Shown: positions 42,908 to 52,330 of the stretch, one piece after another
How positions within the stretch are numbered: position 1 is the first letter of the stretch
How the letters are laid out: every line of letters begins with the position of its first letter
NCBI RefSeq assembly: GCF_027563465.1
Contig: NZ_JAPFQA010000011.1
Coordinates: 1 to 64,000 of the forward strand
From: Mesorhizobium qingshengii
GTDB taxonomy: Bacteria > Pseudomonadota > Alphaproteobacteria > Rhizobiales > Rhizobiaceae
Reading direction: 5' to 3'
DNA length: 64,000 bases
The notes under the pieces: generated by a model
Database searches by the model: none
The model's input: only the letters and a program-made list of their open reading frames with translations
Told to the model about the DNA's origin: nothing
Translations under genes and position numbers: made by a program

Positions 42908-44294
42908 GTGGTGCCCTGCGATATCCGGCCGACCGGGCCCCGCCTATCTCGCGCTCGCGGAGGCGATTGCCGAGGCAGTCGCGGCCCGGCAACTGATTGC
43001 GGGCGATCGGCTACCGCCGCAACGCGATCTCGCCTATCGGCTCGGATTGTCCCTGAGCACAGTGACACGAGGCTATTCAGAGGCGGCGCGGCGCGGCCTA
43101 CTGGAAGGTACGGTGGGGCGTGGAACCTATGTGCGTCAGCCGGGTCCGAAGGTCGCTGCGGCATGGGGCGCGACATTGACGCGGCCCTCCGACGGCCCGA
43201 TCGATTTTGCCAACAATCTGCCTTTTGCCGGCAGCGCGGCGACCGCGTTGGCGCGCTGCCTGGCGGGACTGGCATCGGACAGCGGGCTCGGGGCTTTTCT
43301 CGACCATGCCCCAGAGGCCGCTATGCGCAGGCATGCCGAGGTGGGCGCACATTGGATCGGAATGCTCGGCCTGGGGATCAGGGGACGTTCCATTAGTTTG
43401 GTCAACGGCGCGCAGCAAGGCCTGTTCGTCTCGCTTCTGGCACTGACCCGGCCAGGCGATGCGATCCTGGTGGAAGAATTGACCTATCCGCCGGTCCTTG
43501 CCATCGCCCGCCAACTCGGCCTCACGCCGATACCCGTGGCGATGGATCGCGAGGGATTGCTTCCGGATGCACTGGACACATCGGCGATCTCCACCGGGGC
43601 GAGGCTGCTCTATGTAATGCCGACATTGCAAACGCCCACAGCTGCCACGATGGGCGAAAGCCGCCGCCGCGCCGTTGCCGAGGTTGCGCTCGGCCGCGGA
43701 CTGACGATCATCGAGGACGACGTCTTCGCCTTCCTGCCGCGCTTTCGCCCGCCACCGCTGGCAACATTCGCGCCGGAAAATACTTTATTCTTGACCTCCA
43801 CATCCAAAAGCCTGGCGCCTGGATTGAGGGTAGGTTTTGTCCATGCCCCATCGAGGTTCGAAAGCGCCCTGCGCTCGGCGATCGCGCTTTCATCTTGGAT
43901 GCCGCCGCCATTCATGGCGGAGATCGCGGCTCGCTGGATCGAAGACGGTACGGCCGAGAAACTGAATAGCGAACAGCGCACCGAGGCGGAGTTCCGGCAG
44001 AAACTATCGCGCCGCATCCTGGATGGTTACGACATCCGCGCCGACCCGAGCGGATTCCATGTCTGGCTCTGTCTGCCCAAAGGCATTCGTGCAGGGACTT
44101 TTGAAGCGGCGGGGGGTCAGCAGGGCGTGCTCCTGCGCGCCAGCTCCATCTTCGCCGTCGACGCGAAGGCTGCCCCGGAGGCCGTACGGCTCTGCCTCAG
44201 CCACGAACCGGACCGGGAGCGTGTCGCGCTGGGCCTTGCGCGGATCGCAGCCTTGCTACAGTCCACCGCGGACTCGAGCGCATTTGTGGTCTGA
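42900..44294 (+). CDS. MocR/GntR-type regulator with aminotransferase domain
   Basis: About 464 residues. The N-terminal GntR winged helix (AVAARQLIAGDRLPPQRDLA; LSTVTRGYSEAARRGLLEG) is joined to a fold-type I aminotransferase-like domain with the PLP Lys in FLTSTSKSLAPGLRVG and the Asp in IIEDDVFAFLPRF. MocR proteins usually sense PLP plus an amino compound and control a divergent gene, here the EamA transporter. Three ATGs (42888, 42900, 42906) are possible starts; 42864 is unlikely because it is part of a TTGACA box. Confidence 0.85.
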   Translation: MTMWCPAISGRPGPAYLALAEAIAEAVAARQLIAGDRLPPQRDLAYRLGLSLSTVTRGYSEAARRGLLEGTVGRGTYVRQPGPKVAAAWGATLTRPSDGPIDFANNLPFAGSAATALARCLAGLASDSGLGAFLDHAPEAAMRRHAEVGAHWIGMLGLGIRGRSISLVNGAQQGLFVSLLALTRPGDAILVEELTYPPVLAIARQLGLTPIPVAMDREGLLPDALDTSAISTGARLLYVMPTLQTPTAATMGESRRRAVAEVALGRGLTIIEDDVFAFLPRFRPPPLATFAPENTLFLTSTSKSLAPGLRVGFVHAPSRFESALRSAIALSSWMPPPFMAEIAARWIEDGTAEKLNSEQRTEAEFRQKLSRRILDGYDIRADPSGFHVWLCLPKGIRAGTFEAAGGQQGVLLRASSIFAVDAKAAPEAVRLCLSHEPDRERVALGLARIAALLQSTADSSAFVV

Positions 44295-44432
44295 TCTATT
44301 GCAAGAAATGCCGCCGGTTCACGTCAGCCATCCGGCAACCTTTGAAGTGCCAGTCAGTGAAAACAAGCCCCGAACAAAAGCCGAATGCCAAACTATACTT
44401 CAAGCACGCGGGATACGTGATCGGATACCGCG

Positions 44433-44855
44433 CTAGATTGTACGGTTCACGATAGGATCGTGCACCGCGTTCAGCCAGCCACCCATCCGCGAAGGGTCGC
44501 CCTCCACCCGCATCTCACCCGTGCTCAAAAAGCCCTCGAGCGCGGCGGTATAGTTCGGATCGGCGCTGCGCAACGTGTTCAACTTCCGCGCCGCCGCGGC
44601 CGTTATCTCGATCATCACGTCCGCCCGCTCGTCCCGCCGCGCCCCGACCCTGAAAGACGGCTTGCCGCCGAGGATGTCGAAGCGAAGGCCTTGAACAAGG
44701 CCTTCGGACAGCTCTACGCCGTCAGTGTAGCGCTCAACCAGCGACAGATTGAGTTCTGGCGAAAGTCCGGACTGCGAAGCCGCTTCGCTCATCAACGTCC
44801 CCACCATCTCAAACCAAGCCGCCGTTCCCTGGCGAACCTTCGCGTCCATGGTCAT
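44433..44855 (-). CDS. SCP2-like sterol-binding-domain protein
   Basis: About 140 residues. The pattern LRFDILGGKPSFRVGARRDE, then ADVMIEITAAAARKLNTLRS and LEGFLSTGEMRVEGDPSRMG matches the SCP2 lipid-binding fold seen in many small bacterial proteins. The ligand is unknown. ATG 44855 and 44849 are both possible starts with weak ribosome sites. It lies just upstream of an oxidoreductase gene on the same strand. The 140 bp before its stop hold nothing clear. Confidence 0.65.
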   Translation of the reverse strand: MTMDAKVRQGTAAWFEMVGTLMSEAASQSGLSPELNLSLVERYTDGVELSEGLVQGLRFDILGGKPSFRVGARRDERADVMIEITAAAARKLNTLRSADPNYTAALEGFLSTGEMRVEGDPSRMGGWLNAVHDPIVNRTI

Positions 44856-44930
44856 CAAACCGCTTCTTTCATCAGCTGTCACTTTCGCGACGAGACGCCA
44901 GCCAAAGGATGATCCTTCAAGCTTCGGCCT

Positions 44931-45938
44931 TCATTCCACATTGAGCACGATCTTGCCTTGAATGTGCCCTCGGGCCGCCCGCTCGTGCGCCTTGCGAGCG
45001 TCGGCAAGCGGATAGGTGCTGTCCAGGACGACGCGAATTGTCCCGTCATCGAGCAGGCGGGCGACTTTCCTCAACTGAGGCCCGCTCGAACGGACCTGGG
45101 TAGCCGAAACCGTGACGCCCAGCTTCTCGGCCTCCTCGGCACCGGAGAAGCCCAGGGGGAACACCGGGAACAATGCGCCGCCGCGCTTCAGCGTGCGCAG
45201 GAAACGACCGGTGCTCGGTCCGCCGAGGGCGTCGATGACAAGATCAATGTCACGCGCCACGTCCTCGGGAGGCGTTTTCGTGTAGTCGATGAACTCGTCA
45301 GCACCGAGATCGCGCAGAAGTGACTCATGCCTGGCCGATGCCACGGCGATGACATGCGCACCTTTCAGCTTCGCTATTTGCACCGCGAAGTGCCCCACGC
45401 CGCCCGCGGCGCCGTTTACGAGGACGGTCTTCCCCTCGAGCGGCACCGGCTCATGCTGGTTCGGCTGAAGCGGGTTCGGCTCATTGTGCCCCAACTCTAT
45501 CAGGAACTGCCACGCGGTGAGCAGCGACATCGGCGCTGCAGCGGCATGCAAATGATCGATGCCGGCCGGCTTGAGCGCGATTTCCGACGCTGGCGCGCTG
45601 ACATATTCGGCATATGCCTTGCTGTCCCCCGCAAGGCCCATGGGGAAGCGAACCATGGAATACACTTCGTCTCCGACGGAGACGTTCTCGACATCGTCAG
45701 CGATCGCTTCGACGACGCCCGATATGTCTGTTCCCGGGATGACGGGGAACGACATCTGCGGTCGCCACTCGGGAGGAAGCATCCTGTACCCGTCGCGCAG
45801 ATACCAGTCGGGAGGATTGATGCCGATCGCGTGAACGCGGACGAGCACCTCGCCCGCCTTCAGCTCGGGTTTGGGCGCATCCTCGTAGCGCAGCACCTCG
45901 GGACCGCCGAATGCGTGTAATCGGATCGCCTTCATCAT
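44931..45938 (-). CDS. MDR-superfamily zinc-independent NADP oxidoreductase
   Basis: A 335-residue quinone-reductase-like protein. The GroES-like domain has LRYEDAPKPELKAGEVLVRV and INPPDWYLRDGY. The Rossmann domain has VLVNGAAGGVGHFAVQIAKL and LGADEFIDY. No zinc-binding Cys set is seen. It is divergent from the LysR gene at 46042 across ~100 bp. A likely role is detoxifying reduction of a quinone or enone; the substrate is unknown. Confidence 0.88.
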   Translation of the reverse strand: MMKAIRLHAFGGPEVLRYEDAPKPELKAGEVLVRVHAIGINPPDWYLRDGYRMLPPEWRPQMSFPVIPGTDISGVVEAIADDVENVSVGDEVYSMVRFPMGLAGDSKAYAEYVSAPASEIALKPAGIDHLHAAAAPMSLLTAWQFLIELGHNEPNPLQPNQHEPVPLEGKTVLVNGAAGGVGHFAVQIAKLKGAHVIAVASARHESLLRDLGADEFIDYTKTPPEDVARDIDLVIDALGGPSTGRFLRTLKRGGALFPVFPLGFSGAEEAEKLGVTVSATQVRSSGPQLRKVARLLDDGTIRVVLDSTYPLADARKAHERAARGHIQGKIVLNVE

Positions 45939-45993
45939 ATCGCTCACCAGAATCTCCACGAGAACGCATCATTGCTCCAGCGGTCATGTATTC

Positions 45994-46006
45994 CCTCAAG
46001 TTGAGG
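45994..46006. promoter_or_regulatory. Dyad in LysR/oxidoreductase divergent region
   Basis: CCTCAA-G-TTGAGG is a perfect 13-bp dyad between the two divergent starts. Its position suits a LysR binding site controlling the oxidoreductase. Confidence 0.4.
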
Positions 46007-46041
46007 TTGATAATTGCGGCTGGTTTCGTTTCAATAATGCC

Positions 46042-46980
46042 ATGAAGGAACAAATGGCATTCGAACGATTGACCGGCTTGATCGCTTTCGCGCGCGCCGG
46101 GTCGATGGGAAGCTACACCGCTGCCGCCCGTTCCCTGTCGATCTCGCCGTCAGCCGTCAGCAAGAGCGTGCAGCGGCTCGAGCAGCATCTGGGCATTTCG
46201 CTCTTCACCCGCACGACCCGCTCGCTGACGCTCACGCCAGAGGGCCGCGAGTTGCATGAGCGCGCGCTCAGATTGCTGCGCGATGCGGAAGAGATCGAGC
46301 AGGCGGCGATGACGGCGCGCTCCGAGCCGTCGGGCACCCTGCGGATAGCAGCGGCGCTGCCGATCGGCGTCCATGTGATAGCGCCCGCGCTGCCGGCGTT
46401 CCGCAAGCTCTACCCCAAGGTGACGGTCGACCTGCGGCTGAACGACCAGATGGTGGATATCATCGAGCAGGGGATCGACATCGCGGTACGCATTGGCGAC
46501 CTCGCGGACTCGCGGTTGCTGTCGCGCCGGCTCGCACCGCATCGGCTCTGCGCCTTCGCTTCGCCAGCCTATCTGGCAGCGCGTGGCACCCCGATGCACC
46601 CGGACGAACTGGAGGGGCACGACACCGTCAACCTTCGCTACCAGAGTACGGGCCAAGCTTTGCGCTGGCCGTTTCGGATCGGCGACCGGGTGATCGAGAT
46701 CGTGCCGCCGTCCGGCGTCGTCGTCGACGTGAGCGATGCGCTGGTCGCGACACTCGTGGCCGGCGGCGGGATCGGCATCAGCGCGACCTTTATCGCGGCG
46801 CCCTATGTGGCGCGTGGCGAGCTGGTCCCGGTGCTGTCCGAATTCGCCGTCGAGCGGCACAATATCACCGCGCTCTGGCCGGAAAGCCGCCGCACCAACC
46901 CCGCGGTGCGGGCCTTCCTGGCCCGGTTGCAGGAGGTCTTTCAAGAGCGGATGACGGCCGCGGCCAGAGTGTCGTCCTGA
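46042..46980 (+). CDS. LysR-family transcriptional regulator
   Basis: A 312-residue LysR protein with the HTH near residues 8-65 (LIAFARAGSMGSYTAAARSL; SPSAVSKSVQRLEQHLG) and an effector domain (DIAVRIGDLADSRLLSRRLA). Sequence pattern places it in the CrgA-like subgroup that often controls a neighbouring reductase. ATG 46054 is an alternative start, with AAGGA 5 nt upstream. It is divergent from the MDR oxidoreductase, its likely target. Confidence 0.9.
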   Translation: MKEQMAFERLTGLIAFARAGSMGSYTAAARSLSISPSAVSKSVQRLEQHLGISLFTRTTRSLTLTPEGRELHERALRLLRDAEEIEQAAMTARSEPSGTLRIAAALPIGVHVIAPALPAFRKLYPKVTVDLRLNDQMVDIIEQGIDIAVRIGDLADSRLLSRRLAPHRLCAFASPAYLAARGTPMHPDELEGHDTVNLRYQSTGQALRWPFRIGDRVIEIVPPSGVVVDVSDALVATLVAGGGIGISATFIAAPYVARGELVPVLSEFAVERHNITALWPESRRTNPAVRAFLARLQEVFQERMTAAARVSS

Positions 46981-47117
46981 CCGCGTCCTTGTCGGAGAGC
47001 GGGCAGCCCAACATCGTTGCATCTCGGGAGGCGCTGGCTGAACGGAAGGCTATCAGGATCCCGCGCGAACCCTGAACGGCGGCTTCGGGTCAGAAGCAGC
47101 CCTTGCCGGTGCCTTCC

Positions 47118-48098
47118 CTACCGCTCCTCCACAATCCGCAAATACGCCGCCGTCACGAACAGAACGATCAGCCCGAACAGGATCCGCCTTGCCCCTTCGG
47201 GCATTTGCAGGATGGTGAGCAGGGTCGTCAGCACGGTGAGGATGAGCGCGCCGATGATGGTGCCGGTGTAGCCGCCGCGGCCGCCGAAGATCGAGGTGCC
47301 GCCGATCACGGCGGCGGCCACCGAGGGCAGCACCAGCGGTTCGGCGAGCGACAGGGAAGGGGCCTTGATCAGGCCGATATAGAGCAGGCCAGTGATGCCG
47401 GCGAGCACGCTGGAGATGACGTAGAGCGCTGATATCACCTGCCAGTAGCGCACGCCGGACAGGCGCGTTGCGTGCTCATTGTCGCCGACGGCGTAGAGCA
47501 GGCGGCCGAAGCCGGTGCGGCTCAAGGTGAAGACGATGAGGGCGGCCAGCGGCACGAACAAGAGCAGGGCGTTGGGGACGCCATAGGTCAGGCCGGTGCC
47601 GAGCCAGGCGAGGAAGTCGGGGATTTTCGCGCCCGACGCGATCACCGTGCGCTGGTAGACCTGCAGGCAGCCGGTGCCGATCAGGCTGGTGCCCAGCGTC
47701 ATGATCAGCGGGTGGACGCGGAAGACGCCGACGCCGATGCCGTTGACGAGGCCGATCAGCACCGCCGGCATCATCGCCAGCAGGAAGGCCACCGCCGGGT
47801 CCTGGTTGACGACTTGCGTCGCCATGATGAAGGCGCTCATCGTCGCCACCGTGCCGACCGACAGGTCGATGCCGCCGGTCAGCATGGTCATGGTCTGGCA
47901 GCCGGCGAGGATCGCCAAGGGAATGGCGAACTTGATGGTGTTGGCGATCCAGCGCTCGTTGACGATGCCAGGGCGCAGGATCTGCAGGATCACCACCAGG
48001 ATGACGAGCAGGATGATGAGCGGGATCAGCGGCCGGTCGGCCATGAAGCGTTTCAGGCGGCGGCCCAGGGGTACGGATTGGATCGCGGTGGTGCTCAT
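47118..48098 (-). CDS. Sugar ABC transporter permease (RbsC-like), second permease
   Basis: A 326-residue inner-membrane protein with 8-10 hydrophobic helices and the RbsC-type motifs LTGGIDLSVGTVATMSAFIM and LLYAVGDNEHATRLSGVRYW. It pairs with the permease at 48394-49365 to form the channel of the importer. It lies last in the transport operon, separated from the other permease by a ~180-bp palindromic element. Confidence 0.92.
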   Translation of the reverse strand: MSTTAIQSVPLGRRLKRFMADRPLIPLIILLVILVVILQILRPGIVNERWIANTIKFAIPLAILAGCQTMTMLTGGIDLSVGTVATMSAFIMATQVVNQDPAVAFLLAMMPAVLIGLVNGIGVGVFRVHPLIMTLGTSLIGTGCLQVYQRTVIASGAKIPDFLAWLGTGLTYGVPNALLLFVPLAALIVFTLSRTGFGRLLYAVGDNEHATRLSGVRYWQVISALYVISSVLAGITGLLYIGLIKAPSLSLAEPLVLPSVAAAVIGGTSIFGGRGGYTGTIIGALILTVLTTLLTILQMPEGARRILFGLIVLFVTAAYLRIVEER

Positions 48099-48171
48099 GG
48101 CGTTACCCTTGAGGCGATGGCAGGACAGGGCGAATGATTCAGCCTGTTTGGTTGTCTCTTGCGGCGCCCGC

Positions 48172-48346
48172 GCCGCCCCTCATCCGGCTGCCGCCACCTT
48201 CTCCCCGCATAGGGACGGGGAGAAGGGAGCTGTCGCCAATGGCTTAGCCAATTGTTGTCGCCGCAGGAATGCGCCGGCGCCGCGGCCGCCTTCTTTCTCC
48301 CCGTTTTTAACGGGGAGAAATGCCCGGCAGGGCAATGAGGGGCGGC
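48172..48346. repeat. Palindromic element with terminal inverted repeats (element 3)
   Basis: A 175-bp unit bounded by 22-bp arms at 48172-48193 and 48325-48346 (GCCGCCCCTCAT outermost), which closely match those of the element at 34395-34625. It contains inner TTCTCCCCG / CGGGGAGAA hairpins. It is inserted between two cotranscribed permease genes and may affect their relative expression. Confidence 0.75.
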
Positions 48347-48393
48347 GCCAGTGGCGACAATATTCCGCAATTGTGATTGACCAGAACCCCTCA

Positions 48394-49365
48394 TCATTGC
48401 CGCCCCCGCATCGTGATGAAGGCGCCGAACATCACCACGGCGACCATGATGGCGCCTTCGATGATGGCGGTGACGTTGGGGTCTATGGCGAGCAGCGTCA
48501 GGTCGGTGCGCACCAGCCGCAGCACGAAGACGGCGACGATGGGGCCGAGCAGGCCGCCCTTGCCGCCGCCGAGCGCCACGCCGCCCAGCACCACCGCCGC
48601 GACGCTGGCGAGCAGATAAGGGCCGGGAATGGGCGCGCCGATGCCGGTGCTCATGGTCAGCGCCAGCCCGCCAAAGGCGGCGAACAGGCCCGACAGCGCA
48701 TAGGCGATGATGCGGGTGCGCGCGACCGGCACGCCACTGCGGAACGCCGCCAGCTCGCTCGAGCCGATGGCGTAGATGGAAAGGCCGAGCTTTGAGCGCC
48801 GGAGCGGGATCCAGATGATGCAGATGCAGATGATGAGCAGCAGCAGCGCCTTGGGGATCCAGGCGTCGATGCCGTCGGGCAGGCCCGGTATCGGCACTGT
48901 GCCCGAGATCAGCGCCTTCAGCCATTCGGCCGCCGCACCGCCCGGCGCGTCGAGTACCAGCAGGGCAGCGCCCTGCAGCACGAACAGAGTGGCCAGCGTG
49001 ACGACGATGTCGGGCACGCGGGTGACGACGATCAGCAGGCCGTTGACGGCGCCGAGCACCAAACCCATGGCCAGCACGAAGGGGACCACGAACAGTGCGT
49101 ATTCCTCGGAGGCACCATTCATCATCGAGGCGGCGGTGACGCTGGTCAGCGCCATCATGGCGGCGACCGACAGGTCGATGCCGCCGGCGATGACGACGAC
49201 GGTCTGCGCGGCCACCGCAAAGGCGTAAGGCAGCACGGCGCGCACCAGCGAGCCGAAATCGCCGCTGCCATAGGCCGGCTGGATCAGCCTGGTGATGATG
49301 AACAGCATGACGAAGAGGGCGAACAGGCTGGCGACCCAGCCCTGGCGGCGCAGGAAATGGCTCAT
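48394..49365 (-). CDS. Sugar ABC transporter permease (RbsC-like), first permease
   Basis: A 323-residue membrane protein of the same family, with VVVIAGGIDLSVAAMMALTS and YAIGSSELAAFRSGVPVART. ATG 49365 overlaps the ATPase stop by ATGA. Two different permeases in one operon suggest a heterodimeric channel. Confidence 0.92.
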   Translation of the reverse strand: MSHFLRRQGWVASLFALFVMLFIITRLIQPAYGSGDFGSLVRAVLPYAFAVAAQTVVVIAGGIDLSVAAMMALTSVTAASMMNGASEEYALFVVPFVLAMGLVLGAVNGLLIVVTRVPDIVVTLATLFVLQGAALLVLDAPGGAAAEWLKALISGTVPIPGLPDGIDAWIPKALLLLIICICIIWIPLRRSKLGLSIYAIGSSELAAFRSGVPVARTRIIAYALSGLFAAFGGLALTMSTGIGAPIPGPYLLASVAAVVLGGVALGGGKGGLLGPIVAVFVLRLVRTDLTLLAIDPNVTAIIEGAIMVAVVMFGAFITMRGRQ

Positions 49366-50942
49366 GGCGTCGTCCCCGGCGAATCCGAGGTTTCCGGAGA
49401 AGAAGAGTGGGGATCGGCCAGAATGCCGATATCCGCCTTGGCGCCGCGCGGCAGGCCGTAGGCGGCGCGCATCAGCGCCGGCTCGTCGGCCTCCTCGACC
49501 GGGAAGATATCGACGACGCGGCCGCCGAAGATGACGATGACACGGTCGCAGACACGCTGCACCTCTTCGAGTTCCGAGGTGTAGAACAGCACCGACTTGC
49601 CGTTGCCGGCGAGCTCGCGCAGCAGCTTGTAGATCTCCTGCTTGGTGCCGACATCGATGCCGCGCGTCGGGTCGAAGCACAGGATGGTGCGGGCGTCGGC
49701 CGCGATCCAGCGGGCGATGGTCACCTTCTGCTGGTTGCCGCCGGACAGGCGTTGCACTTCGCCTTGCGCGCGGGTGTCGATCCGCAGCCGCTCGATGGCG
49801 CTGACCACTTTCGCGCGCTCCCGGCGCATGTTGATCGGACCCCAGTTGCGCAGCGCGGCACTGAAGGGCAGGGCGATGTTCTCGCGCACCGAGCGCTGCA
49901 TGGCGAGCGCCTCGGCGCGGTCGCCCGGCACATAGGCGAGGCCGGCGCGGATGGCGTCGATCGGGTGCGTGAATTTCACCGGCTGGCCGTCGACCTCGAT
50001 GGCACCGGCCGATGGCCGGATCGAGCCGGCAAGGGCTGCGAACAATTCGTCCTGGCCCTGGCCTTCGAGCGCGACGACGCCGGCGACCTCGCCGTCGGCG
50101 AGATCGAAGGAGACGTCGTTGAGCTTGGTGCCGAAGCGCAGATTGCGCACGCCGAGGCGCGGGCGGCTGGCGGCCGTCGCGGCGGCCTGGTTGGCGCCGC
50201 GCGCGGCGACATGGGTCTTGACGATGCGGGCGCCGAGCATCAGCTCGACGATCTTTTCCTCCACGCCGGGCACGATGTCGACGACGCCGACGGTCTCGCC
50301 GTCGCGCAGCACGGTGGCGCGGTCGCACAGGGCGGAGATCTCGACGAAGCGGTGAGAGATGAAGATCACGGCGCGGCCGCTGTCGCCCTGGCGGCGCACC
50401 ACCTCCAACACCTTTTCGGCGAGGTTGGCGGGCAGGGCCGCCGTCATCTCGTCGAGCAGCAGCACGTCGGGCTCGACGGCCAGCGCGCGGGCGAGGTCAA
50501 GCACGCGCAGCACGGCCAGCGGAATGTCGCGCGCGGTGTCGCGGATGTCGAGGTCGGGAATGCCGAGTTCGCGCACCCAGGCGCGGAACGGCTCGACCGG
50601 CGTGCCGGTGAGGCGCAGGTTGGACAGCACGTCGAGATCGGGGATCAGCGACGGCTCCTGGTAGACGGGCAGCAGGCCGGCGCGGCGCGCGGCGGCGGGC
50701 GAGCGCACGTCGCGGGCCTCGCCACGGATCAGGATGCGCCCGGCGGAGGCGGGAACCGCGCCGGTCAGGATCTTCACCAGCGTCGACTTGCCGGCGCCAT
50801 TGGCACCCATCAGCGCGTGGACTTCGCCCGGCAGCACCGACAGCGAAGCGTTGCGCAGGGCGGCGACCGCGCCATAATTCTTGGCGACGCCGGAGGCGTC
50901 GAGGAGGGGGGTGCTGGTCAAATCGTGGGGTTCTCGATTCAT
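49362..50942 (-). CDS. Sugar ABC transporter ATPase with two nucleotide-binding domains (RbsA-like)
   Basis: A 526-residue tandem ATPase. NBD1 has a good Walker A (LMGANGAGKSTLVKIL) and Walker B (VLLLDEMTAAL), but its signature is degenerate: the stretch DIPLAVLRVLDLARAL stands where LSxGQ is expected. NBD2 has an intact signature (LSGGNQQKVTIARW) and, as usual in RbsA proteins, a degenerate Walker A (LEGQGQDELFAAL). One composite site is therefore canonical and the other degenerate at both halves. It powers the two-permease importer. Confidence 0.92.
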   Translation of the reverse strand: MNREPHDLTSTPLLDASGVAKNYGAVAALRNASLSVLPGEVHALMGANGAGKSTLVKILTGAVPASAGRILIRGEARDVRSPAAARRAGLLPVYQEPSLIPDLDVLSNLRLTGTPVEPFRAWVRELGIPDLDIRDTARDIPLAVLRVLDLARALAVEPDVLLLDEMTAALPANLAEKVLEVVRRQGDSGRAVIFISHRFVEISALCDRATVLRDGETVGVVDIVPGVEEKIVELMLGARIVKTHVAARGANQAAATAASRPRLGVRNLRFGTKLNDVSFDLADGEVAGVVALEGQGQDELFAALAGSIRPSAGAIEVDGQPVKFTHPIDAIRAGLAYVPGDRAEALAMQRSVRENIALPFSAALRNWGPINMRRERAKVVSAIERLRIDTRAQGEVQRLSGGNQQKVTIARWIAADARTILCFDPTRGIDVGTKQEIYKLLRELAGNGKSVLFYTSELEEVQRVCDRVIVIFGGRVVDIFPVEEADEPALMRAAYGLPRGAKADIGILADPHSSSPETSDSPGTTP

Positions 50943-50967
50943 GGGGCAGGGCTATCGCGAGTGGAGA

Positions 50968-51115
50968 GGCCCCCTCATCCGGCCGCTTCGCGTCCACCTT
51001 CTCCCCGTGGGGGAGAAGAGGCTGGCGCTCGTGCCGGCTCCTCTCCCCTCGGGGAGAGGTCGGATTGCCCCGAATTGCCCTTCGCAATTCGGTTGGTAAT
51101 CCGGGTGAGGGGGCC
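50968..51115. repeat. Palindromic element with terminal inverted repeats (element 4)
   Basis: A 148-bp unit bounded by GGCCCCCTCATCCGG (50968-50982) and CCGGGTGAGGGGGCC (51101-51115), arms matching in 14 of 15 bases. Inner pairs include CTTCTCCCCGTGGGGGAGAAG and CTCTCCCCTCGGGGAGAG. It lies between the binding-protein and ATPase genes. Confidence 0.75.
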
Positions 51116-51165
51116 TTTGCCCGTATGTGACATCCCTGCCCTTGTAAGGCAGGGATATCACAGTC

Positions 51166-52200
51166 TTACTCGCCCGGGCCCTTGCACGCCACGATCTGGT
51201 CCTTGGTGTACGTGGTCCAGTCCGGGATCGAGATCGAGACCGGCCATTCGGGGCTCAGCGACGGGTCGGCCGCCGCCTTCAGCTTGGCCTTGCCTTCCTC
51301 GGTGGCGTTCTCCCACAGCTGCGGCTCGACCAGCACGGTCTGCTGCGCCGGCTTCTTGCCGTCGAGGATCTGAAGCGCCAGCGTCACGCCGGCACCGCCG
51401 ATCGAGCCGGGGTTGGTGACCGCCGCGCCGACGAGGCCCTTGACCGAGCTGAGCTGGCCGACGAAGCCGGCATTGTCGGCGCCGACGATCGGCACCAGCG
51501 GCGCCTGCGATTCCACCAGCGCGTCGACGATGACGTTGTCGATGCCGGAGGTCCAGATGCCGTTGATCGGCGTTCCCGTCGACAGGAAGGAGAGGATCTG
51601 CTGCTTGGCCTGGTCCTGCTGCCAGCCGGTGAAGACCTCCTGTGCCACCTTCACGTCAGGGAATTCGGCCAGCGCCTTCTTGAAGCCCTTGTCGCGGTCG
51701 CTGTCGGCGGACGCGCCGGCGGCCCCGCGCATGTAGAACACCTCGCCCTTGCCGCCCATCTGCTGGAACAGCCATTTGGCGCCGAGATAGGCGTATTGTT
51801 CCTGGTTGTTGGAGATGATGTAGGCCGACGGTTCGGTGACCGCCTGGTCGACGGCGACGACGACGATGCCGGCCTTGGTGGCTTCCTCGAGGCCAGCCTT
51901 GATGCCGGCCGGATCGGCCGGGTTGACGACGATGGCGTCGACCTTGGCGCTGATCAGGTTGCGGATGTCTTCCAGCTGGCCGGCGGCATCCGTGTTGCGG
52001 TGGGCGATGTTGAGCTTGGCGACCTCGCCGGAGGCCAGCGCCTGCGCCTTCATGGCGCAGACCATCTCCTCGCGCCAGCCATTGCCCTGCACGGTGTTGG
52101 AGATGCCGATCGTGTATTTGCCGGCGGCCGACGAGGCGCCCACCGAGGCCAGGAAGGCCGCACCGGCAAGCAGCGGGACCATGGTCAGGTATTTCTTCAT
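51166..52200 (-). CDS. Sugar ABC transporter periplasmic substrate-binding protein
   Basis: A 344-residue periplasmic protein starting MKKYLTMVPLLAGAAFLASV with signal cleavage near SSAAG. The type 1 binding fold shows YTIGISNTVQGNGWREEMVC, VDAIVVNPADPAGIKAGLEE and GVTLALQILDGKKP. It is the first gene of the transport operon and probably the most abundant product. ATG 52200 has GGAGG ~9 nt upstream. The ligand is probably a sugar alcohol, inferred from the polyol-type enzymes next to it. Confidence 0.93.
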   Translation of the reverse strand: MKKYLTMVPLLAGAAFLASVGASSAAGKYTIGISNTVQGNGWREEMVCAMKAQALASGEVAKLNIAHRNTDAAGQLEDIRNLISAKVDAIVVNPADPAGIKAGLEEATKAGIVVVAVDQAVTEPSAYIISNNQEQYAYLGAKWLFQQMGGKGEVFYMRGAAGASADSDRDKGFKKALAEFPDVKVAQEVFTGWQQDQAKQQILSFLSTGTPINGIWTSGIDNVIVDALVESQAPLVPIVGADNAGFVGQLSSVKGLVGAAVTNPGSIGGAGVTLALQILDGKKPAQQTVLVEPQLWENATEEGKAKLKAAADPSLSPEWPVSISIPDWTTYTKDQIVACKGPGE

Positions 52201-52330
52201 TTCAGTACTCCTCCACATTGTTTTCAGTTTCAATTCCAAGTCGTTGAAGCGCATTGCGTATAAAGAGAGTCAGGCGGCGCGCTTCAGCTCGTTGTTCTTT
52301 TCATGCCATTCCCGACATGCGTTTGCGCCG

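Noticed and set aside
44295..44432. Possible small gene after the MocR gene
   Set aside because: Only a short frame without a ribosome site or conserved pattern.
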